Both the position numbers and the translations under genes were made by a program. Below are positions 14,831 to 23,537 of a stretch of DNA of 64,000 nucleotides, piece by piece. The notes under the pieces were generated by a model, which saw only the letters and a program-made list of their open reading frames with translations, ran no database searches and was not told the DNA's origin. How positions within the stretch are numbered: position 1 is the first letter of the stretch; every line of letters starts with the position of its first letter. The stretch is from UBA4207 sp964352405 (GTDB lineage Bacteria > Bdellovibrionota > Bacteriovoracia > Bacteriovoracales > Bacteriovoracaceae): the NCBI GenBank assembly GCA_964352405.1, contig CAYGRY010000004.1, forward strand, positions 1 to 64,000. The letters are read 5' to 3'.

Positions 14831-17179
14831 GTGAGTAAACTCATCATCACCATATTTTTCATTTATTCGGCAATCTTAAATGCTGCTGAATCAAATCGAC
14901 CATGGACTTGGCGTGCCGGTATAGTCTTAAGCAATGAGCACGGTGAAAAAGTCAGGCTCTATAAAAGATTCTATCAAGATGCCAAGCGAGCTTTTCCAAT
15001 AGGACAAGTTAGTCATCTTGAATCAGATATAAAAGAGAAACAAACATTCAATCAATACGCCAAAGAAGTTGGTGACGCTGCAAAAAAACTTTATCGACCA
15101 AAAAATTTAGTGCAGCGACGTTATCAAGATTCCTATGTTTTTGAAGGATTTTGGGAAAAAGGCAATCGTTTCTTTAAATATTTTGTTTGGGAAAACGCAG
15201 GGAAGAGACACACGAGTATCGCCATGTTTAGAATTTCCTATGGTGATAAATTATATGTTGAATCAGAGTTATTTCAACGAACGTTATATTTAAAAAATTC
15301 GAACAAACTTAAAACGAGCTCAGTAGATCTTCTTGATTTATTAATCGGGAAAGCTTGGGCCCAATCAGGTTGTAGTTGTTCTCCAGGAGACTTTCTTTGT
15401 TTACTACTATGTACTTCAAGTGGTGGTTCTACTGGTGGTAGCACTGGAGGAATTGGTGGGTTATTGTCAGGTACAATCGACGTCAACACTAACGTCAACG
15501 TCGGTCTTGATGGACAAACAAACTCGCTCTTCTCAGGTTTTTTAACTGAAATGACTTCTCTCAATACTAATATCTCCGCTTTTAATACATATGCTGACGC
15601 AAACTGGCAGGAAACAAATAATCAACTTGGAAATGCCAACCAAAACTGGTCCAATTCGAATGCAAATTGGCAAGACACGAATCAGATTCTCGATCAAACG
15701 AGACAAGAGTTTGCTAATTTTAATCAAATGATTGATCGAAACTGGGCTGAAAGTAATCAGGTGTTGGATCAGCGAATGGGTGAGTTTAATCAGATTTTAG
15801 ATCAACGTTGGGGAGAAAGTAACGCCATCATTGAAGATCAGATGCAACAGGCCAATGATATTTTAAAGCAAGCCATGAAGCCGGAGAATGCATTTATTTT
15901 AGCTGCCGCAACAGGAGCAGGGGCTGCTCTAGGTGCAACTCTTGTTAATTTCGCTGTCGATGGTGTTGTTTTTGGTATCAAAAAACTCATCAGTCTTTTT
16001 AAACCAGATATGAATGATGAACAAAAATTGGCTGCATTTCAAAATGCAATCGAAAACTATGAAAAGGTTTCGGGTGCTCATAAACAATTAGAGGATGTTT
16101 TAGAAAACCTTCCTCTAATGATTAAAATGAGTAAGCAACTAGAGAAAACTCGTGAGGATACTGCGTTTAGTTTGGATGATCTAAGAGTCGAAAAAGAGTT
16201 GAAACAATATGAAATAAACGCTGCTAGAGATCTTGAAGTTCTACTTCTTGCTGATGTTAATAATCCTAATCGTATGGTGTGTGCCAGAGAAGCTATTAAA
16301 AATAGAATACAGTTAGAAGATCAACTTAAAGATATGAATAAGTTGGTGGATTACTTACAAAATAATACAGATTTAGAGACTAAGTTTTGTGGAGACCTTC
16401 AAAACATATGGCGAAAATACTTAGATGCAGAAATGTCTCTGGCTGCACTTAGAAGAAAACTTGCCCTGCCAGATCTGCAGGCGAATTTCTTAACATTTAA
16501 AGCTGAACAATTAAAAGAAATGCGTGAAAACAATCGTGACATCTCTTCAGCGAGAGAAGGGAATAGACTTCGTTCTCAAATTGAAGAGATTGCTAAAGAT
16601 ACAAGAGATGACGCCAAAGACGAAGTTAAACACGCTAGAAATAGCTTATTATCACTTTGTCGAAACGGCATCAGTCGTGTCATGGGTTGGGATTATTCAA
16701 CAACGGATATTAGAAATCATTGTAAGAAACTTGTAGATGACTCCTATAACCTACAAGCTCATGCCACTCAGACAGGAAGCAATCCGTACCTAACTTTTGT
16801 TGAAAAAGCTTTTCCTAATGAGAAATCTGCAAAGCACGAAAAACTGAAAAATTTACTGCAAAATGATTTAAATATCATTGGTAGAGCTGAAAATTTTAAG
16901 CAGTGGGAAAAAGAGATCGAACAGGCATATACAAGAAATATGAGCAACGCTAATGCTCAAGGCGATTTCTTAAGACCGTTTAATGCAGATTTAATTAGGG
17001 TTGATGAAAGATTGCATGCCTATCAGATGGAAAGTTATCTTGATTGGTTTAAGCAAATCACAGCTGATATCGAAAACGAAAGAATATCTGGGGCATCAAA
17101 ACATCAGGACATACTCAATAATATTAAAGAAGTATGTCCTCAAGTCAGTGCTAGTTGGCTAAATCAATCTAATAACTAG
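14831..17179 (+). CDS. Large secreted protein with hendecad-like repeats and a glycine-rich linker
   Basis: A 782-residue protein I do not recognise. A GTG start precedes a signal peptide (IITIFFIYSAILNAA). About residues 18-180 form a globular part. A Cys cluster (SGCSCSPGDFLCLLLC) leads into a Gly/Ser/Thr linker (GGSTGGSTGGIGG) near residue 200. Residues ~255-350 hold about four units of 21-25 residues built on W-x-x-(S/T)-N-Q-x-L-D-Q, an 11-residue spacing expected for a right-handed coiled coil. A hydrophobic Ala/Gly-rich segment at ~355-380 could span a membrane. The rest is long charged coiled coil. It may be a surface fibre or contact protein of a predator; that is inference. Its stop shares CTAG with the stop of prkA. 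Confidence 0.75.
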   Translation: MSKLIITIFFIYSAILNAAESNRPWTWRAGIVLSNEHGEKVRLYKRFYQDAKRAFPIGQVSHLESDIKEKQTFNQYAKEVGDAAKKLYRPKNLVQRRYQDSYVFEGFWEKGNRFFKYFVWENAGKRHTSIAMFRISYGDKLYVESELFQRTLYLKNSNKLKTSSVDLLDLLIGKAWAQSGCSCSPGDFLCLLLCTSSGGSTGGSTGGIGGLLSGTIDVNTNVNVGLDGQTNSLFSGFLTEMTSLNTNISAFNTYADANWQETNNQLGNANQNWSNSNANWQDTNQILDQTRQEFANFNQMIDRNWAESNQVLDQRMGEFNQILDQRWGESNAIIEDQMQQANDILKQAMKPENAFILAAATGAGAALGATLVNFAVDGVVFGIKKLISLFKPDMNDEQKLAAFQNAIENYEKVSGAHKQLEDVLENLPLMIKMSKQLEKTREDTAFSLDDLRVEKELKQYEINAARDLEVLLLADVNNPNRMVCAREAIKNRIQLEDQLKDMNKLVDYLQNNTDLETKFCGDLQNIWRKYLDAEMSLAALRRKLALPDLQANFLTFKAEQLKEMRENNRDISSAREGNRLRSQIEEIAKDTRDDAKDEVKHARNSLLSLCRNGISRVMGWDYSTTDIRNHCKKLVDDSYNLQAHATQTGSNPYLTFVEKAFPNEKSAKHEKLKNLLQNDLNIIGRAENFKQWEKEIEQAYTRNMSNANAQGDFLRPFNADLIRVDERLHAYQMESYLDWFKQITADIENERISGASKHQDILNNIKEVCPQVSASWLNQSNN

Positions 17180-19380
17180 TAACGTTCTTTAATCAAAAAC
17201 TGAAGAAGTCTTATCGCTCCACTTGTCGTGTACTTAAAATTAGAGACTAGGTTGTTAACAACTTGATGGATCTGTTTACGGTTCTCCTCAGAAAGAGGAG
17301 TCGAAACTTCATCACCTTGCTTTTTACCTGAAAGCTCCGCTTCAAAGAAAACGAGGTTTCTAGAAATCGTTTCAATAACTTTCTTTTGCTCTGATCTAAA
17401 GCTTTCTTGCAGACGTCTCACAAGATCAGGGAAGACTTCACTATAGTTTAGTGGCTTACCTGGATTGTCGAGATAGTGCGCGCCAAGCTTTGAGATAAGA
17501 TGAGATCTAAATTTAGTAACGTCTTCTTTAAGATTAATTGATTGTTCAAATTCCTTAATAAAGTAATCATCACCAGTTTCATATTTACCAGTAATATTAT
17601 TCTTAATCTTTTCACCCTTAATAAGCGCGTTTACATTAAGAACATAGCGAGTGATATACTCGTCGTAAGAACGTTCATCGACGAGACCTAGGCAAGCGCG
17701 AACTTCTTCATCAGCCAGGTCTAGGCAATAATCTTTAATTAAAGCAAGGAACCTTGTTGGGTGATGAAAGTCAGCTTGGGCCGTCATATTTAAGAAATCG
17801 TAATCATTTTTCTTGGTAATAAGGCGCTGAAGATACTCTAAAACTTCTACAAAAGTGACTACTTTATAGCGTGAAGTAAGTTTGTAGATAATACTCTTAA
17901 GATCACGCGGGGAAAGTCCAAATTTGCCTTGATAGAGGTTATCATTTTCAAATTCTTCCATCGCTTCATTCCAAGACTGAGACATCAATTGTCTCGCTTC
18001 AGAATCAAAGCGTTCAGGAATAGCATGCTCGGCATAAAAACGAGATTTCTCTAACGGATTAAGAGAAGAGAGAATTTCGGCAAGTTTTTTATCTTCAAAG
18101 TTTTTAGCTAGGCTTGCTCTAAGTCTTGTCATAACAGCAAAGAGACATAAAGCTCTAAGAGCGTGTGGTTCAAAAAGTGAGCTATCCGATAAACCTTCAA
18201 CTTGTTCGATATAGATTTTTTCTTCTTCAATATAATTTAAAAGGTAAGGAACTTTGATGAAGTTAAAGCGTCCCTTGAAAGAGTTAAAGTCAGGGTGTTG
18301 TTTAAAGGCAGCAAGATGAACTTCGTTACTTGTACCAATAAAGAAAATATCAAGTTCTGTTAAAATACCTTGAAGATTAAGAGTACTTGATTCCATTGTC
18401 ATGAGTAGGTACTTATAAGTATCTAGCGGTCTTTTTAAAAGATCTGAATATTCAAGCATACCTCTATTGGCCATGACGGCTTCACCCTGAAGTGAATAGA
18501 GGTTAAGAGATTGTAGGCTTGGCGGAAGTGAGCCAAGTCTTTTATCCATTGTAATTTGCTGCATACGTGCATCAACATGCATTTGAGGTTCAATCGTAAC
18601 AGCTGCATTAGAATATCTTCTTGAAATGAAAAATCTTTCTACTCGAATATGTTTAAGAACTTCTTTATGACGGCCTTTATAGTTTTTTAAAAGAGCATCG
18701 TAGATCATACGATTTCTTTTCGAGAGATCTCCCTTAAACAGATAGTTTTTCTTTATTGTTTCAAGTTGTGAATCATCACCTTTAAACAAATCACTAAAGA
18801 CTTCTTGGCGATATTCTTTAGGGATTAAAAGCAGGGGATGATCTTTCAACTCAGAAGGTAAAATAGCACTAATGTCTTTATCTTCAAGATAAGCATAAGT
18901 TGAGATATTACGATCCGTTGGAGTTGAAGCAAGTCCTAGAGACCCTTTTACAAAACTGTCGATCGGAAAGATCCAGCTAAATGTATAAAGTGCCCCTTCC
19001 TCTGACTGAGAATATTCCTCGGCACCTCTCATCAATTTTTTTACAATACTCGATTTTGATGAACCATTAGGGCCAACCAATAAAATAAATTTATTGTTAA
19101 AGCCTTCTTCTTGGAAGTTTTTTAGATTGGAGACAATTGATTTAATTATTTTATACTGACCGTGAACCGCGGGAGCATCCGTATGCATAATATCAAAGAG
19201 CTTGTAGTTGCCTTCTTCGTCTTTTCCAAAAAAATCCAACATATCATCAAGATAATTGAAGGTTGGTCTTGTCTCTCTTTTTGGATTTGCTTCAAAAAGC
19301 TCCATGTAATCCTGAAAGCCTAGAACCTCGGCTCCAGCGTCACGATCTTTTTCAGCTTTTTGTGTCCAATCAATACTCAT
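17176..19380 (-). CDS. prkA: PrkA-family serine protein kinase / AAA ATPase
   Basis: A 734-residue member of the PrkA (YeaG) family, longer than the usual 630-690. The N-terminal AAA part begins with the typical block HTDAPAVHGQYKIIKSI, and the C-terminal part is the PrkA-specific domain once described as kinase-like. The Walker A loop reads GPNGSSKSS, with Ser where most PrkA proteins have Gly before the Lys. E. coli YeaG acts in nitrogen starvation and stationary phase with YeaH and SpoVR/YcgB; neither partner is adjacent here. Recent work treats PrkA as a Lon-like or AAA protein rather than a plain kinase, so the catalytic role stays open. Confidence 0.88.
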   Translation of the reverse strand: MSIDWTQKAEKDRDAGAEVLGFQDYMELFEANPKRETRPTFNYLDDMLDFFGKDEEGNYKLFDIMHTDAPAVHGQYKIIKSIVSNLKNFQEEGFNNKFILLVGPNGSSKSSIVKKLMRGAEEYSQSEEGALYTFSWIFPIDSFVKGSLGLASTPTDRNISTYAYLEDKDISAILPSELKDHPLLLIPKEYRQEVFSDLFKGDDSQLETIKKNYLFKGDLSKRNRMIYDALLKNYKGRHKEVLKHIRVERFFISRRYSNAAVTIEPQMHVDARMQQITMDKRLGSLPPSLQSLNLYSLQGEAVMANRGMLEYSDLLKRPLDTYKYLLMTMESSTLNLQGILTELDIFFIGTSNEVHLAAFKQHPDFNSFKGRFNFIKVPYLLNYIEEEKIYIEQVEGLSDSSLFEPHALRALCLFAVMTRLRASLAKNFEDKKLAEILSSLNPLEKSRFYAEHAIPERFDSEARQLMSQSWNEAMEEFENDNLYQGKFGLSPRDLKSIIYKLTSRYKVVTFVEVLEYLQRLITKKNDYDFLNMTAQADFHHPTRFLALIKDYCLDLADEEVRACLGLVDERSYDEYITRYVLNVNALIKGEKIKNNITGKYETGDDYFIKEFEQSINLKEDVTKFRSHLISKLGAHYLDNPGKPLNYSEVFPDLVRRLQESFRSEQKKVIETISRNLVFFEAELSGKKQGDEVSTPLSEENRKQIHQVVNNLVSNFKYTTSGAIRLLQFLIKERY

Positions 19381-19446
19381 TATGGCCCCCGGGCGATTGT
19401 TCCCTTATAGTGTCAATTATAGCCTTTATGTCCCAAGAGAACTACT

Positions 19447-20604
19447 TTGCAAAAATCTGGAAATTTTAAACTCATTGTTATTATCCTTGTGTTGTCATCG
19501 ACGGCCTTTGTAGTCAGGTATTTGATTAATCAAGAAAAAACCAAGCATTTAATTCAAGAAAGCAAAGAGCGCCTTGAGCTTGCCACCACTGCTTCTGAAC
19601 TCTTGGCGCTTTGGCGCTCCGGAGATCCAACAATGCTGGCACCATTTTGCCGCGACATGTTTGATGTTGAGGTGAGTTATCCCAAGAATTATTTTCGCTG
19701 CAACCCAGACTATATGAAATGCCTTTTATCGCAAAAACCTCGAATCGGGGAAGTTGATGTTTCGTGGCTAAAAGTCCTTTCGGCCAATGGAAATAGGGAT
19801 TGGGGGCTAGTTCTTAAGTTGGAACACAACAAGCATATTGAAACACTAGTTCTAGGTGATGATTGTACACAAGTTGAGCTTCCAAAAAGACGCTATAGTT
19901 TTAAAACAAAAAATAATGAAGTCGAGTGGGATAACTTTGATCAATTGATTAAAATTGATCGTTATCTTGTGAATTGGAGAGAGGTTCAAGAGTGGACCAA
20001 TTCACAAAACACTAAATTAGAAAATGTTGATATCCTCAATATTAAGGTCCGCTACCGACATATGCCTGCAGTAGGACTTAAGAAAAGTGAAATGAAAGCT
20101 TATTGCTCCTATAGAGGCAAGAAACTCGCAAGTCTGCCTGTCTTTGAAGCGGCGTCTTATCACCCTAGAAATCGATCTGTTATAAGGCCTAAAAAAATTA
20201 TTAGATCACCTTACCCTTGGTCAATTTATACAAAATCTGAATTTCCATTTAAGGCTCGAAATAATAAATGGAAAGTGAATAAAGATGATTGTCGAAAGGC
20301 TTTTGTTGAAGAGTGCTCAGAAATCTTATCATGGGAACAGATGGCCGATGATATTCCAACATGGGCAGGACTACATGATGTTATAGGTGGAGCACCAGAG
20401 TACTTAGAAAACCCTTATGAAAAAGATAGAAATTTATTTGTCTCTAATTCAACTCAAAGTGCAAGCTCTCTTTGGCATGAATTAGGCGAGTATGCCTATT
20501 GGAATGGAGAGGGCTTCTCGCAAAATGATTTCATCGTAGAGAAAAATGAAGAAGATATTGAGTTTCCTCTTCTTCCTGGATTTAGATGTATGGAGATTAA
20601 ATAA
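19447..20604 (+). CDS. Membrane-anchored divergent FGE/SUMF1-like protein
   Basis: A 385-residue protein with a TTG start and an N-terminal anchor (LIVIILVLSSTAFVVRYLI). Residues ~205-385 follow the order of blocks of formylglycine-generating-enzyme-like domains: MPAVGLKKSEMKAYCSYRGKKL resembles the usual P-V-x-V-S-W-x-A-x-A-Y-C-x-x-x-G-x-R-L; a YPW segment is present; DVIGGAPEYLEN stands where D-M-x-G-N-V-W-E-W is usual; and the end is LPGFRCMEIK. The match is to pattern order only and several usual residues are changed, so catalysis is doubtful; many FGE-like proteins are binding or structural. It overlaps the next gene by one base (TAATG), so the two are probably made together. Confidence 0.7.
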   Translation: MQKSGNFKLIVIILVLSSTAFVVRYLINQEKTKHLIQESKERLELATTASELLALWRSGDPTMLAPFCRDMFDVEVSYPKNYFRCNPDYMKCLLSQKPRIGEVDVSWLKVLSANGNRDWGLVLKLEHNKHIETLVLGDDCTQVELPKRRYSFKTKNNEVEWDNFDQLIKIDRYLVNWREVQEWTNSQNTKLENVDILNIKVRYRHMPAVGLKKSEMKAYCSYRGKKLASLPVFEAASYHPRNRSVIRPKKIIRSPYPWSIYTKSEFPFKARNNKWKVNKDDCRKAFVEECSEILSWEQMADDIPTWAGLHDVIGGAPEYLENPYEKDRNLFVSNSTQSASSLWHELGEYAYWNGEGFSQNDFIVEKNEEDIEFPLLPGFRCMEIK

Positions 20605-21269
20605 TGACGGCATTATTTATAGCCTACATCATTAAGTATTGGATTTTTGCCCAAGCTGTAGACGTGAGTTTTAGTTCAAAAACAATTGTTCCAGGTGCAT
20701 GGCAAGAAGTTTCTAAAACTCATCTCCATTGCCTTCTTTATAAAGCGGCGTTAAAAACAGAGACTGTTTCAATCCTATCAATTGTACAAAGAAAAAATAA
20801 TTCACCTTGTTTGGACAATATAACTTCCCCCGAGATTTATTCACTACCGGTAAAAAGTCTAGAAAGTATAAGTTCAAAAAATGGAAAGTTAGAAATTTCA
20901 CTTATTCAGTATGAAAGTAAAGAAAGCTATTCCTTTCCACTTTGGGGCGAAAAACTAGATGATCAAAGAATAGCCTATATTGGAGATGTGAGAACATCGA
21001 GTACAAGTTTTCTAGACGATGGAGAGTATTGTGAAGCTAATTGTGCCGAGTGCTCAAGAGGATTTATTAGAGTCGTCACTCCAGATGGAATTAAGAAAAT
21101 CTGTAAAGATGCAAGCTTGTGTGGAAAAAGAAACGAAGCTGCTTGCTTCTTAGGTGTTGATAGAATTAAAAGCAAAAAGTACTGCGTTGAGGGTTCAATC
21201 GCGGGTTGGTGTGAGCAAGGGCTAAAAGTTACTTGTTCGCCGGAGCTTGAATACCTTGTGTGCGAATAA
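20604..21269 (+). CDS. Exported Cys-rich protein of unknown function
   Basis: A 221-residue protein I do not recognise. A hydrophobic N-terminus (ALFIAYIIKYWIFAQA) probably serves as a signal peptide. The C-terminal ~90 residues carry many cysteines (GEYCEANCAECSRG, ICKDASLCGKR, AACFLG, YCVEGSIAGWCEQG, TCSPELEYLVC), which suggests a disulfide-stabilised periplasmic or surface domain. It starts within the stop codon of the FGE-like gene (TAATG), so it is likely its functional partner. Its last 41 bases overlap the 3' end of the lipoprotein gene on the other strand. Confidence 0.7.
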   Translation: MTALFIAYIIKYWIFAQAVDVSFSSKTIVPGAWQEVSKTHLHCLLYKAALKTETVSILSIVQRKNNSPCLDNITSPEIYSLPVKSLESISSKNGKLEISLIQYESKESYSFPLWGEKLDDQRIAYIGDVRTSSTSFLDDGEYCEANCAECSRGFIRVVTPDGIKKICKDASLCGKRNEAACFLGVDRIKSKKYCVEGSIAGWCEQGLKVTCSPELEYLVCE

Positions 21270-22395
21270 GCTGAAAGGACTGTTCTATCTTTTGATCTTC
21301 AATAATTTCATGACCCCAAAACTTCGCTGGTTTAATTTCATTTTTTGTCTTCTTTAAAAGAGCGAGGCGCTCACTTTCATCCTCTTCACCAGACAGAGGA
21401 AAGTGACAATCATTCGTTTCATGAAAGAATTTATCGCAAACTCTTATAGGATGAAGGAGTTGAATATCTGTGAGTTTTGAGCCGTTAAAAATAGCTCTGA
21501 TGCGCGCCAGCCATTTACCTTGTCCTGAAACCATAGCGACAGGAATATTATTAATTTTACCAAACGCAATTCTACTTGGCGAAGCTAAGGTCAGATCAAT
21601 TGTTTCTGGAGGTATTCTGCTTAGGAGCTTTTTGAGATCATCGCCCTGATTTGGGCATGTCAGCTCTTCATCGGGACTCATATGGCAACCACTATCAATA
21701 TTAGCAAGCAAGATACTCATATCGACTTTATTTTTACTAAACTCTTTCTTCGCCCTCAGGATACTTAAAACCATATCTTCAAAAAATAACCCTTTGGTCT
21801 TATCGGAAGCTTCTAGTTTCATAAATTTATAATTGGTCACACTGATTAAACCAATCTTTAAGCCATTTTTTGTGATGATTTTCCAAGGTGAAATTTGATC
21901 ATTTTTAAAGGTCTGGCCTGACGAGAGATCAATCATATTTGAAATGATAAATGGAAGTCTAACTGGAGAAGAACTCGTACCGATAATAGAGAGCTCTCTT
22001 TCAGTATAAGAAATAGCATCATAACCCATTTGACTGAAAAAATAGCTGGTGAGTCCTTGGTGAACTGGTCCACTCAAAGAATCATAAGAGTCGCCCAGAT
22101 CTAACCAGAGAGTAGATTCAGATCGCTCTTTTGAAATCTTATTATAGGCAAGTAGAAGTGGTGCTCCACCATACTGAACAGGACTCAATTCCTCGGGTGA
22201 GAAATAAACTGGCTGAGCTGTTAAATTACCTTTGATACTATTGGTTGCAAAAATCTCTATAGCTTTTTGGTCATCACTAAGATTTTGATTCCAATCTGCC
22301 TCAGAGTAGCGACTTTTTTTAACATCTGTTTTTGTACAAGATGTTAAATTAAAAAGGATTAAACTAGTAAGCGCTAATTTTAGAAAGTTTTTCAT
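21229..22395 (-). CDS. Lipoprotein resembling 5'-nucleotidase but lacking its metal-site residues
   Basis: A 388-residue protein with a lipobox (FNLTSC, Cys20). The order of blocks follows the metallophosphatase domain of UshA-type 5'-nucleotidases: an opening strand FATNSIKGNL where active enzymes read T-N-D-x-H-G-x-x; LDLGDSYDSLSGP where they have GD; GYDAISYTERELS in place of the GNHEFD block; then LPFIISNM and GLKIGLISVTN. The Asp, His, Asn and His metal ligands are therefore mostly missing. It is probably a non-catalytic relative with a binding role, or a distinct family of the same fold. It is last in the nadA operon and overlaps the desulfurase gene by 32 bases. Confidence 0.7.
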   Translation of the reverse strand: MKNFLKLALTSLILFNLTSCTKTDVKKSRYSEADWNQNLSDDQKAIEIFATNSIKGNLTAQPVYFSPEELSPVQYGGAPLLLAYNKISKERSESTLWLDLGDSYDSLSGPVHQGLTSYFFSQMGYDAISYTERELSIIGTSSSPVRLPFIISNMIDLSSGQTFKNDQISPWKIITKNGLKIGLISVTNYKFMKLEASDKTKGLFFEDMVLSILRAKKEFSKNKVDMSILLANIDSGCHMSPDEELTCPNQGDDLKKLLSRIPPETIDLTLASPSRIAFGKINNIPVAMVSGQGKWLARIRAIFNGSKLTDIQLLHPIRVCDKFFHETNDCHFPLSGEEDESERLALLKKTKNEIKPAKFWGHEIIEDQKIEQSFQLIRTQGIQAPANK

Positions 22396-23524
22396 AGGCG
22401 TTTATTAAAGCATCTCCGATTTGATCATACCAGAGCGCATCTGAACACATTCCTAAACTTATTCTAACAGCTCCTCGACCAACATCGTCGGAAACAGACA
22501 TAGCCTTGAGTACTTTGCTCGTAACAGGCTCATTATCAGAACAAGCTGAGGAAGTGGTGACATAGATTCCGTTGCTTTCGAGCTCAATTTGAACCGCTTG
22601 CCCATGAACACCAGGAAGAGAAAGAAAGGATGTACTAGCAAGTCTGGGCGACTCTTCCCCCAAAATAACGATTTTAGGATACTTATCTTTCATTCTCTTT
22701 TCAAAAGCATCTCTTCTTGCACGAAGAGATTCAAGTTTTTCAATATTTTGATTAAAGGCACTTAGGGCAACTGCTAGGGTCTCATTTCCAATATAGTTTT
22801 GAGTTCCCCCACGTCGTCCACGCTCTTGTCCACCACCAATGATCAGTGTTTTAAGATCAGTTGGATCTTTGACTAGCATAATCCCTGTTCCGGGCATGGC
22901 GCCAATTTTATGTCCAGACATGAAAGCAAAATCAGCTCCACATTCAGCAAAATTGAAGGGTGTTTTACCAACGTATTGAGTGGTATCACATACAAACGGA
23001 ACATTGGAATTTTCACAAATTTTTTGAAGTGCTTTGTAAGGTTGAATAACACCTGTTTCATTATTGGCAGCCATGGCACAAACTAAGGCTATCTCATTTC
23101 CTCTTTCACTCATAAGAGCTTCAAGGTGACCTGTATCAATCTGACCATTTGTTAAAGTTTTTAATACAACTTTTTCAAAACCTTGTTTTGAATAATGACA
23201 GGCAAGATTAACAACGGCGGCGTGTTCTATGCCAGAAATAACGATTAACGATCGATTGTTTTGAATACCATCACTTAGAAGGTGATAAAAAGCGTGAGAT
23301 AAACCTTCTGTTGCACCAGAATTAAAAATGAGTTGTCCTGGTTTTGCGCCTAAAATTTTAGCGCATTCACGACGAGCTTTCTCCATAGCGCCGTTACATT
23401 TTTGGGCAAGAGCGTGAATGGCATTTGGATTTGAATAAGGGCCTTGATTTTCTAACCTTGAAATAATGTAATTTTTTACTTCGTCACAGACTGAAGCGCT
23501 TCCATTGTAATCAGCATAAATCAT
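22364..23524 (-). CDS. Cysteine desulfurase (NifS/IscS-like, class V aminotransferase)
   Basis: A 386-residue PLP enzyme that takes sulfur from cysteine. It opens MIYADYNGSAS, with the typical GATEGLSHAF phosphate-binding turn, the PLP Lys in MSGHKIGAMPG and the persulfide Cys in TSSACSDNEP. In Bacillus and others a dedicated NifS-like desulfurase is encoded with nadA and builds its 4Fe-4S cluster. Here the gene lies 13 bases downstream of nadA, which supports the same role. It overlaps the following lipoprotein gene by 32 bases. Confidence 0.9.
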   Translation of the reverse strand: MIYADYNGSASVCDEVKNYIISRLENQGPYSNPNAIHALAQKCNGAMEKARRECAKILGAKPGQLIFNSGATEGLSHAFYHLLSDGIQNNRSLIVISGIEHAAVVNLACHYSKQGFEKVVLKTLTNGQIDTGHLEALMSERGNEIALVCAMAANNETGVIQPYKALQKICENSNVPFVCDTTQYVGKTPFNFAECGADFAFMSGHKIGAMPGTGIMLVKDPTDLKTLIIGGGQERGRRGGTQNYIGNETLAVALSAFNQNIEKLESLRARRDAFEKRMKDKYPKIVILGEESPRLASTSFLSLPGVHGQAVQIELESNGIYVTTSSACSDNEPVTSKVLKAMSVSDDVGRGAVRISLGMCSDALWYDQIGDALINAYEKLSKISAY

Positions 23525-23537
23525 AGCAATCTCTTCA

